Positions 7,988 to 15,046 of a stretch of DNA of 64,000 bases are shown in pieces. Source of the DNA: CAYRFE01 sp964423645 [NCBI: uncultured bacterium]. Its GTDB lineage: Bacteria > Macinerneyibacteriota > Macinerneyibacteria > Macinerneyibacteriales. A model generated the notes under the pieces. That model saw only the letters and a program-made list of their open reading frames with translations. It was not told where the DNA came from and searched no databases. The first letter of the stretch is position 1. Each line of letters opens with the position of its first letter. The stretch spans positions 1-64,000 of the forward strand of contig CAYRFE010000015.1 in NCBI GenBank assembly GCA_964423645.1, in the 5' to 3' direction. The position numbers and the translations under genes were made by a program.

Positions 7988-8773
7988 ATGGCATTAACAC
8001 TACAACAAATACAGCAAGTTGAAAATGTTTTACGAAATAGCCTTAGGCATAAATTTAAAAATTATAATCCAGAACCTGCAGTCATGCCTTTCCATACAAG
8101 GCTACTTGGTCAAGACAGAATGGCTTTGTTTTCATTTATACATTCATTGAATACAAACTTTGGTACAAGCATTTTTGAACCGGTTGCTTTGGCTTTGGCC
8201 TCAACAAAATTTAAAGAAGCAAAATCTCAAATAACTGCAGGTATTAGTATTAGTGAATCTGCTCAAAGAGTTATCCAAGACATTATGGATGATTTAACTG
8301 CGGCTACTATTAGTCCAATTAAATCCAATGAAATTGAAAAAATTAGGAAAGTGTGTCAAACTGGTAAAATGAGAACTGTTAAACCAACAAAAGTAGATGT
8401 TTGGCTTAAGTCCCATAATGATGAACTTTTTCTTTTTGACATAAAAACTGCAAAACCCAACAAGGGTGGTTTTAAAGAATTTAAAAGAACTTTGCTTGAA
8501 TGGACAGCTTGTGTTCTTTCTAATGATCCTAAGGCTATAGTAAATACATTAATCGCAATTCCATATAATCCTTATGAACCAAAGCCATATTCTCGCTGGA
8601 CAATGGCAGGAATGCTTGATTTGGACAATGAATTAAAAGTTGCTGCAGAATTTTGGGATTTTCTTGGTGGGCAAGGTGCATATAACGACTTACTCGATAT
8701 TTTTGAACGAATAGGATTAGAGTTAAGGCAAGAAATAGATGAATATTTTTCTAGATATAATACAAATCAATAA
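7988..8773 (+). CDS. TdeIII-family type II restriction endonuclease
   Basis: This 261-residue protein matches the TdeIII/MjaII-type restriction endonuclease family, whose characterised members cut GGNCC. The predicted PD-(D/E)xK core is VDVWLK (D137) followed by LFDIKTAKPNKGG (D151, K153). The N-terminus (LTLQQIQQVENVLRNSL) and the SRWTMAGMLDLDNELKVAAEFWDFLGG region are typical of the family. It is last in the methyltransferase-AIPR-endonuclease operon. It appears full-length with an intact active site, so the system may be functional. Confidence 0.85.
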   Translation: MALTLQQIQQVENVLRNSLRHKFKNYNPEPAVMPFHTRLLGQDRMALFSFIHSLNTNFGTSIFEPVALALASTKFKEAKSQITAGISISESAQRVIQDIMDDLTAATISPIKSNEIEKIRKVCQTGKMRTVKPTKVDVWLKSHNDELFLFDIKTAKPNKGGFKEFKRTLLEWTACVLSNDPKAIVNTLIAIPYNPYEPKPYSRWTMAGMLDLDNELKVAAEFWDFLGGQGAYNDLLDIFERIGLELRQEIDEYFSRYNTNQ

Positions 8774-8831
8774 TTTAAGATTGAATTAAAGCAGAATAAA
8801 GCAAAGTAAATAATAATTTATGATTACCTTC

Positions 8832-8884
8832 GCATAACACAGGCTATCTGCCATTAAAACGGCGTATAGCCTAAACCGTTATAC
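8832..8884 (+). repeat. attC-like imperfect palindrome after the defence unit
   Basis: GCATAAC (8832-8838) and GTTATAC (8878-8884) are complementary except at one position. Inside them, AGGCTAT (8841-8847) and ATAGCCT (8866-8872) pair perfectly. The unpaired spacers are unequal (2 nt against 5 nt). This two-box, asymmetric layout and 53-bp length resemble integron attC sites. The usual extrahelical base in the L box is not obvious and no integrase lies in the window. It could instead be a plain hairpin. Confidence 0.45.
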
Positions 8885-8940
8885 ACCCAAAATAACAACT
8901 CAATGAATTTTTATAATTGTTTTTGAAATTGTGAATAACC

Positions 8941-8988
8941 CGGAAACGGACACCTCCCCCTGCCAAAAGACTGCAGAGCGACACCCGT
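8941..8988. repeat. 48-bp direct repeat, left copy
   Basis: The same sequence recurs exactly 900 bp downstream (9841-9888) with about two mismatches. The two copies flank the DUF3795 gene at 9307. GGAAACGG at the left and CCGTTCCC at the right could pair as a stem. Confidence 0.85.
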
Positions 8989-9064
8989 TCCCGATCATTG
9001 TTTATCGATCAGATAGTAATACAACAACGATGCCGCCGCATCAAGCGACTTCTCATGCGTGCGC
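8987..9064 (-). pseudogene. Orphan 3' fragment of the M42 aminopeptidase gene
   Basis: This 78-bp segment matches 10911-10988, the 3' end and immediate downstream sequence of the M42 peptidase gene, in the same orientation. It still encodes the last 21 residues in frame (ending LLYYYLIDKQ) and a stop at 8995-8997. Similarity ends abruptly on the upstream side. It marks a duplication or insertion that displaced a copy of the gene end by 1.9 kb. Confidence 0.8.
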
Positions 9065-9140
9065 GTATACTATGCGTGAGCATCTCTACTATGTAAGGCG
9101 TTCAATTACACGATACTCCCATACTCGTCCAAGTTAGGAC

Positions 9141-9169
9141 TTGACAAAATCCGCAACCACTACGATACT
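9141..9169 (+). promoter_or_regulatory. Possible promoter for the second DUF3795 gene
   Basis: TTGACA, 17 bp, GATACT. It lies 138 bp upstream of the start at 9307. Confidence 0.4.
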
Positions 9170-9306
9170 ATTTTCGAAAGGGTGATACACGAAACAATGT
9201 TCACCGAATGACGAGATACCAACTGTTCGCAGCTATAACTGTACTTGCACAAACATTATAGGCAACTTTCACGGATAAAACGCAAAAAAGCAAAGGAAAA
9301 ATAATT

Positions 9307-9774
9307 ATGGGTTCATCAAAAATAACGAAGAAACAAATAAAAGTAAGAATAGCGCCTTGCGGATTACATTGTGGCAAATGTTTTGCTTTTAAAGAAGGCG
9401 ATATTGGATTACATAGTCAACAATTGAAATATTTCTTAGGTGATTTCAAAATATACGCTGAAAGATTTGTCGATTTACTTGATGAGAAAATATTCGAAAA
9501 ATATTCTGATTTCAAAGAAATGCTGGACTATTTAGCATTACCTCAATGCGGTGGATGTCGAATTGATACATGCAAATTGTTTAAATGTTGTAAGGTTCGA
9601 GACTGTGCAAAAAGCAAAGGGGTTGATTTTTGCTTCGAATGCCTTGATTTTCCATGCGAAAATACCGGATTTGACAAACACCTTCATGACCGTTCAATAA
9701 CTATAAACAAGCGGATAAAGGAAATTGGTATAGAACAATATTATCAGGAAATTAAAGATATCCCAAGATATTAG
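9307..9774 (+). CDS. DUF3795-type cysteine-rich protein
   Basis: This 155-residue cytosolic protein has the DUF3795 pattern: CGLHCGKC (18-25) near the start, a middle cluster CGGCRIDTCKLFKCC, and CFECLDFPC near the end. The cysteines probably hold a metal or Fe-S cluster, but no function is established. It is longer than the DUF3795 protein at 3077 and only distantly similar. It sits between two copies of a 48-bp direct repeat, inside a stretch that looks inserted next to the aminopeptidase gene. Confidence 0.75.
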   Translation: MGSSKITKKQIKVRIAPCGLHCGKCFAFKEGDIGLHSQQLKYFLGDFKIYAERFVDLLDEKIFEKYSDFKEMLDYLALPQCGGCRIDTCKLFKCCKVRDCAKSKGVDFCFECLDFPCENTGFDKHLHDRSITINKRIKEIGIEQYYQEIKDIPRY

Positions 9775-9840
9775 ATGACTACCTTTAGCTACACGGACAT
9801 CACTATTCCGAAAAATTATATTTTGATTTGTAAAAAACCC

Positions 9841-9888
9841 CGGAAACGGACATCTCCCCCTGCCAAAAGACTGCAGAGCGATACCCGT
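9841..9888. repeat. 48-bp direct repeat, right copy
   Basis: This copy matches 8941-8988 at an offset of exactly 900 bp. It is located between the DUF3795 gene and the convergent cyclase-like gene. Confidence 0.85.
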
Positions 9889-10035
9889 ATTGTTTTTAAT
9901 GACATTGTGATAAGAAATGAAATTGAAGACACTTACATATAGGCATTTTTAAAATCTTAATAAAGCAAATCGTATGAATATGGTTACGATATTGCTATAT
10001 ATATGGAGTGATATTTAGAAAAATGTGAAAACTTT

Positions 10036-10884
10036 TCAGGTGGATAGTTTTTCCCATTTCTCTTTATTATCGTCAAAATATTTTTTCAATAAAGAATACC
10101 TACCTGTTAATTTTAAATTTCCACATTTTAAATATTTATCCATTTCACCACAAACAAATTCATACGCGAGTTTAAAAATTTCAGGAGTTTGTTTCCCAAT
10201 ATTGTTTATATAAAAATCACCGAGATAATCAATTGTGAGTTTTCCATCGTAATCAATTTTTATCAAGTCTTTACATCCTAATGCTATTCTTTTATTGAGA
10301 TCATCCAATTCTGCCCTCTCATTTTTTCCAAGGTAAGTATTGATAATTTCCAGTATTTCTCCACCAACAACAATTCTTGGATATTCTGCTACCGTACTTT
10401 CCAGTGTATAAGCATTGGCAAGTGCCGAGCCATATATTTCTCCTTCTGAGTATTCAAATCCCAATCCTATATCAACTCCACCTCTAATTGGATTTTTTTT
10501 TGCTAATTGTGTAATGATTATACTCGCACATCCTGTAAGCATCATAAATAATGCGCCCATTGGAACCTCATTATAACAATCTGCTAATGTAATAAAAATA
10601 ACAACACCATCAGAATAATGTTGTTTTATGACTTTTGCTTCTTTATATTTCTTATGTAACTCAGGATTCTGATTTTTTTCAAATCCCACAAAATAATTTT
10701 CGCATGATGAATAAAAATCAGCTACAGTCCCAATTGTCTCAATCATATATTGTTCAAATCGATGTTTCTCATCATCATTATGAAATGAATTTAAATCATA
10801 AACTTTATATTTATTCAGCTTTTCTCGCTGACCTAACAAATCAATGAATGCTACAAAATAGTTACATATAATTTTTTCAGTCAT
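10036..10884 (-). CDS. Stand-alone class III nucleotidyl-cyclase-like protein
   Basis: The 282-residue protein looks like a divergent class III cyclase domain. It has FIDLLG near the N-terminus (D15, first metal site), SDGVVIF (D92, second metal site in the usual GDG loop), IRGGVDIG (about 133-140), and EIYGSALANAYTLES (about 149-163) where cyclases have their G-x-x-N-x-A-x-R-L helix. The order and spacing fit, but the invariant transition-state Arg appears to be replaced (AYTLES). Function could be a cyclic-nucleotide signal as in Pycsar defence, or a degenerate regulator. I chose the ATG at 10884; the extension to 10908 starts with TTG inside a hairpin. No membrane segment or obvious effector is adjacent. 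Confidence 0.6.
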   Translation of the reverse strand: MTEKIICNYFVAFIDLLGQREKLNKYKVYDLNSFHNDDEKHRFEQYMIETIGTVADFYSSCENYFVGFEKNQNPELHKKYKEAKVIKQHYSDGVVIFITLADCYNEVPMGALFMMLTGCASIIITQLAKKNPIRGGVDIGLGFEYSEGEIYGSALANAYTLESTVAEYPRIVVGGEILEIINTYLGKNERAELDDLNKRIALGCKDLIKIDYDGKLTIDYLGDFYINNIGKQTPEIFKLAYEFVCGEMDKYLKCGNLKLTGRYSLLKKYFDDNKEKWEKLST

Positions 10885-10894
10885 ATTTTTATTT

Positions 10895-10916
10895 GGGAAC
10901 AGTATCAACTGTTCCC
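10895..10916. terminator. Perfect hairpin downstream of the aminopeptidase gene
   Basis: GGGAACAG and CTGTTCCC form an 8-bp stem with a 6-nt loop, 3 bp beyond the M42 peptidase stop. No T-run follows on the minus strand, so termination is uncertain. The boundary of the 78-bp duplication falls inside the right arm. Confidence 0.5.
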
Positions 10917-10918
10917 GT

Positions 10919-11959
10919 TTATTGCTTATCGATCAAATAATAATACAACAACGATGCCGCCGCATCAAGTGACTTCTCATGCGTGCGCTCATATGAGTGC
11001 GATGCATCGATCCCCGCACCGATCACGATCGTGCGGATATCAAGCCGTGTTCTGCGTGCCGCAGATGCATCCGACCCGTAAAACGGATAAATATCCACTT
11101 TATACGGTATCTCGTATTTCTTTGCCACTGCAACCAGTTCTCTGCGCAGGTCTATCGAATACGGCCCGCTCGAGTCCTTGGCGCAAATACTCACGGTATA
11201 TTCATCCGACTGCTGCCCGTCGCCTATCGCACCCATATCCACGGCGATAAACTCCACGCAATTATCATCAATACCGTTTGCCGCACCTGCCCCAACCTCT
11301 TCGGTCGTATTGAAATAGAACACGATCGTATGCGACGGGGTGATCTTGTTGGCAGCAAATTCTTTGATAAGCCCCAACAGTATCGCCACACTTGCTTTAT
11401 CATCCAGAAATCTCGATTTTACAAAACCGGATTCCGTCATTTCTACCTTCGGGTCAAATGATACAAAATCCCCCACGGCAATACCGAGTTTTTCGGCATC
11501 TTCCCGTGAATGCACTTCTTCATCTATGCGTATCTCCATATTCTTCGGCTTACGCTCAAGACTGCGTGCATCTTCATATACATGCACCGATTGTGACGTA
11601 GAGAGCAATACACCCGAGATATTCTTGCCCGATTCGGTATGTATCGTGCAGTTTTCACATTCCACCGATGTCATCGGCAGTCCGCCTATCGGCACGATCT
11701 CAAGACGTCCCGAGCTTTTGATCTCTTTTACCATCGCACCGAGTGTATCAAGATGCGCATCCAGCACGATCGTCTTTTTGCTTTTGCCTTTGAGAGTGGC
11801 GATCGCCGCACCTTTGGTAAGACGTGTGATATCCCAATTCGGCACAAGCGTCTGCAGTTCTTTCATGATGAAATCCACCGCAGCATCGGTATCACCCGTT
11901 ACCGAGGGTATGGAAAGCACCTTCCCCAATACCGACTTAATATACTTTATATCAGGCAT
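10919..11959 (-). CDS. M42-family metallo-aminopeptidase
   Basis: This 346-residue cytosolic enzyme is a di-zinc glutamyl/leucyl aminopeptidase of family M42. Metal and catalytic residues are visible in DAHLDTLG, RFLDDKASV, NTTEEVGAG, VAVDMGAIG-type and SHSYERTH segments, in the expected order. It would remove N-terminal residues from peptides. The start at 11959 follows AAGGAG and lies 10 bp after the ftsZ stop, so it is the last gene of the division operon. Its 3' end is duplicated at 8987-9064. Confidence 0.9.
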   Translation of the reverse strand: MPDIKYIKSVLGKVLSIPSVTGDTDAAVDFIMKELQTLVPNWDITRLTKGAAIATLKGKSKKTIVLDAHLDTLGAMVKEIKSSGRLEIVPIGGLPMTSVECENCTIHTESGKNISGVLLSTSQSVHVYEDARSLERKPKNMEIRIDEEVHSREDAEKLGIAVGDFVSFDPKVEMTESGFVKSRFLDDKASVAILLGLIKEFAANKITPSHTIVFYFNTTEEVGAGAANGIDDNCVEFIAVDMGAIGDGQQSDEYTVSICAKDSSGPYSIDLRRELVAVAKKYEIPYKVDIYPFYGSDASAARRTRLDIRTIVIGAGIDASHSYERTHEKSLDAAASLLYYYLIDKQ

Positions 11960-11969
11960 CGTGTGCTCC

Positions 11970-13070
11970 TTAATCTACTTTACGACGTAATACTGCCGGT
12001 GTTTCGAAATCATCGCGGTTCGGAGGTGTGAGCGTGAGCACATTCGGATTGCCTTCGTCTTTGCCTATCTTAGGATTACGAAGCATTTCTTGCCCGCGTT
12101 TCAGCGCTTTCGGACTACTTTTTGCAATAATGGTCACTTTCATCTTCTCGTTCATGGACTCATCGATGACCACACCGTATTTCATATCTTTATATCCGCC
12201 GGTCTTCTTTTCAAGCACTTTCACGACACGGTCCATCTCGTTGAGATCAAAATCATGTCCGCCGATAACGTTCATCAATACCTGATCGGCACCTTCCATC
12301 GTGAGATCTTCCATGAGCGGACAATCCACCGCTTTCTGTGCAGCTTCCACCGCTTTGTTCTCGCCGCTTCCCGAACCGAATCCGATAAAGGTCTCTCCGG
12401 TCGTACGCATGATCCTGCTCAGATCACTGAAGTCAACGTTGATCACGCCGGTGGTGTCAAGTAATTCTGCGATACCGCGCACGGAATCAAGCAATACATT
12501 ATCGACCATCTTGAATGCCTGCCAGAACGCGATCGGCGCTTCCTGGATCTGATACAAACGCTGATTAGGAATGACGATCACCGCATCGGCGATCTGTTTC
12601 AATTCTTCGATACCGCGATCGGCGTGTTCGGTGCGTGCTTTTCCTTCATGTTCAAACGGTTTGCTGACCACTGCAACAGTCAATACGCCCATTTCTTTTG
12701 CAATTGTTGCAATGACCGGGGTTGCGCCTGTTCCTGTTCCGCCACCCATTCCTGTAGTAAGGAACAACAAACTGGTGTCGGCAAGACTTTCTTTGATACG
12801 ATCTTTGTCTTCAAGCGCGGCTTTACGTCCGATATCGGGGTCACCTGCGGCTCCTAATCCTTTGGTAAGCTGCGAACCGATCGTCATCCGATTGGGCGTC
12901 TTTGTTTTCTCAAGAACCTGCATATCGGTATTGACAGCATAGAAATCAATGCCGTTCAAAAAATCCGACATGATCATGTTGTTGATCGCATTACATCCCC
13001 CGCCGCCGATCCCGAACACCTTCATGTTGACCTTAAAACGACGCACGTCGGCTTTTTCAATACTAATCAT
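11970..13070 (-). CDS. ftsZ: Cell division GTPase FtsZ
   Basis: Tubulin-like GTPase that assembles the Z ring at mid-cell. The sequence shows GIGGGGCNAINNMI (nucleotide loop), the signature GGGTGTGATPVIA, and NVDFSDL. The C-terminal tail DDFETPAVLRRKVD is the conserved peptide that contacts FtsA, reached after a short linker. At about 366 residues it is slightly compact. ATG at 13070 is chosen because GGAGGG lies 6 nt upstream; a TTG two codons earlier is in frame. It follows ftsA directly. Confidence 0.97.
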   Translation of the reverse strand: MISIEKADVRRFKVNMKVFGIGGGGCNAINNMIMSDFLNGIDFYAVNTDMQVLEKTKTPNRMTIGSQLTKGLGAAGDPDIGRKAALEDKDRIKESLADTSLLFLTTGMGGGTGTGATPVIATIAKEMGVLTVAVVSKPFEHEGKARTEHADRGIEELKQIADAVIVIPNQRLYQIQEAPIAFWQAFKMVDNVLLDSVRGIAELLDTTGVINVDFSDLSRIMRTTGETFIGFGSGSGENKAVEAAQKAVDCPLMEDLTMEGADQVLMNVIGGHDFDLNEMDRVVKVLEKKTGGYKDMKYGVVIDESMNEKMKVTIIAKSSPKALKRGQEMLRNPKIGKDEGNPNVLTLTPPNRDDFETPAVLRRKVD

Positions 13071-13082
13071 AGCCAACCCTCC

Positions 13083-14342
13083 TTATTCATTTGAGAACAG
13101 TTTGCGCATAAAATCGCTTACTTTTTTAAAAGACACCCCAAATTCACCCATATTTTTCGGTTTATAATACTCATCATAATGTTCAAAGCCGTATTTCAAT
13201 ACTCCGACCGCAGCAGCGTACTCAGGACGCGCCACGTCAAGCCCTGTCACGCCGGTAGGAATACCGATCTTCACCGGTACACCGAACATATCCGCAAGCA
13301 ATGAATCAAATCCGTGAAGATGTGCCATACCGCCGGTCAAAATAACTCCCGCGCCAAGATTACGGAATTGAAAATTACGACGATCAACCTCGTCATAGAT
13401 CATTTTGATCATCTCTTCCATGCGCGGACGAATGATATTGTATAACTCCTGACGCGTAATATACGTCACGCTTCTCCCGCCTACTGAAGGGACCTCGATC
13501 TCTTGTGCCGGATCAATGGTTCCATCCAAAAAGGTCGTTCCGTAACGAAGTTTTAACATCTCCGCCTTATTTTTGGGCGTGCGTAATACGGTCGCAATAT
13601 CTTTGGTGACAATATTCCCGCCGATGTCGATCACGCCTGTATGACAGATCGCATCATTCATAAAAAGCGAAATATCCGTCGTCTCTGCGCCCATATCGAC
13701 GACCAAACACCCGAGTTCCGCTTCATCCTCACCCATCACGGCGTAACTTGCGGCAATCGGATTAGGCACGGTATCCATCAGATCGATACCGGCATTATGC
13801 ACACACTTTTCTATGTTTTTTATCTGCTGTCCGCTGCACAACACAAGGTGCATATCCACACCGAGCTTACTCCCGGACATACCCTTCGGTTCTTTTATTT
13901 TTGCACTTTCATCATCAATTTTATACCATCGCGGTATCGCTTTAGTGAGAATTCGGTTCTCTTGCAAAGGTTGCACTTTTGTCTTCGCTTGCTCCCATAC
14001 GTGCTGTATATCATCATCATCAATTTCGCGATCTCTCCCTGTCACCACGACCGAGCCTTCAGCATTGCGTGATTCAATATGCTTCCCGCTAAAACCTACG
14101 ATTACCTCATCGATCTTACTGCCGTAATGACCCTCTGCGTCTCCGACGGTCTTTTCTATACTCGAGACAGTCATCTGCACATTTTTTACAATGCCTTCGC
14201 TCACACCGCAGTCAGACAAAGCTCCTCCGAAAGAACCCATCCCGCGGATCTCGATCTCTCCTTTGTCATTCTTTGATGCGATCAATCCCTTGGTGTAATA
14301 CGAACCAAGGTCCAGGCTCATCAAAACATGTTCATCACTCAT
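13083..14342 (-). CDS. ftsA: Cell division protein FtsA
   Basis: Actin-like ATPase that tethers FtsZ to the membrane. It starts with the phosphate-1 motif SLDLGSYYTKG, has CLVVDMGAETTDIS (phosphate-2) in the middle and VILTGGMAHLHG (adenosine motif) late. The final residues SFKKVSDFMRKLFSNE form an amphipathic membrane-targeting helix. The 419-residue length is normal. The start overlaps the ftsQ stop (TAATG), so translation is coupled. Confidence 0.96.
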   Translation of the reverse strand: MSDEHVLMSLDLGSYYTKGLIASKNDKGEIEIRGMGSFGGALSDCGVSEGIVKNVQMTVSSIEKTVGDAEGHYGSKIDEVIVGFSGKHIESRNAEGSVVVTGRDREIDDDDIQHVWEQAKTKVQPLQENRILTKAIPRWYKIDDESAKIKEPKGMSGSKLGVDMHLVLCSGQQIKNIEKCVHNAGIDLMDTVPNPIAASYAVMGEDEAELGCLVVDMGAETTDISLFMNDAICHTGVIDIGGNIVTKDIATVLRTPKNKAEMLKLRYGTTFLDGTIDPAQEIEVPSVGGRSVTYITRQELYNIIRPRMEEMIKMIYDEVDRRNFQFRNLGAGVILTGGMAHLHGFDSLLADMFGVPVKIGIPTGVTGLDVARPEYAAAVGVLKYGFEHYDEYYKPKNMGEFGVSFKKVSDFMRKLFSNE

Positions 14343-15046
14343 TATACCCCACCACCCTTTCGCACAATCGCATACGGTGTGAACCGTACGTCTATGTAGT
14401 AGTCGTCGCTCCCGACTTTCGCTGCAAGTTCCAGAAGCGCAGCGCTTTTAATCTCATAATCATACCTGCCGACATTGACAATTTTCGTATTCCCTGCAGT
14501 ATCCGTAAAGGTACACACGATCTTATTTTTCCTGCAATCAACTTCTCGTAATTTCCATACGTTAAAACCCTTTTGCGATAAAATATCCAAAAACGTCACC
14601 GCTTCGGGGATATTCTTGTCCCCGAGAATTATCGGGTACGAATCTCTGTTGGTCCGTTCAAATAATGCGCCTTCCTTATCAATAAGATAATACTTCCCGC
14701 CTTTGTGGATCATGCCGAGCGCTTTTCGTTCGTGAAGCACGATTTTCAGCGTATACGGGAAAATACGTTGTACATCTGCCGATGCGATACCGTCCATTTT
14801 TTCTATGTGTTTTCGTAACGCCGAGGGGCTTACCCGAAGCAGGCTCTTCCCTTTGCATAACGGTTCAAAATCAGCCAATGCATATCGTTGCGCTCCGACG
14901 ACCGTTACCTTGCGTATAATAAAACGCGGGGATCGAAGAAGCATTTCACGAAATACAATCACTACCGCACACACGATCGCAGCGATGACCACTATTTTCC
15001 GCCACGGTATCACTGTTTTCGGTTTTCTACGGACATACCGTTTCAT
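14342..15046 (-). CDS. ftsQ: Cell division protein FtsQ/DivIB
   Basis: Bitopic protein that links early and late division proteins. A basic N-terminus (KRYVRRKPKTVIPWRK) precedes one transmembrane helix (about 18-37). A POTRA domain follows (FIIRKVTVVGAQRYALADF onward), then the FtsQ beta domain with ERKALGMIHKGGKYYLIDKEG. At 234 residues it is on the short side. It sits between murC (ATGA overlap) and ftsA, the standard position. Confidence 0.9.
   Translation of the reverse strand: MKRYVRRKPKTVIPWRKIVVIAAIVCAVVIVFREMLLRSPRFIIRKVTVVGAQRYALADFEPLCKGKSLLRVSPSALRKHIEKMDGIASADVQRIFPYTLKIVLHERKALGMIHKGGKYYLIDKEGALFERTNRDSYPIILGDKNIPEAVTFLDILSQKGFNVWKLREVDCRKNKIVCTFTDTAGNTKIVNVGRYDYEIKSAALLELAAKVGSDDYYIDVRFTPYAIVRKGGGV

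Noticed and set aside
8987-10988. Integrative element with attL and attR at the peptidase gene end
   Set aside because: The direct repeats fit, but no integrase or recombinase is present between them, so I report only the duplication.
12028-12942. Long open frames antisense to ftsZ
   Set aside because: Shadows of the ftsZ coding frame; no start signals and unnatural composition.
13641-14127. Open frames antisense to ftsA
   Set aside because: Mirror frames of a strongly conserved gene.
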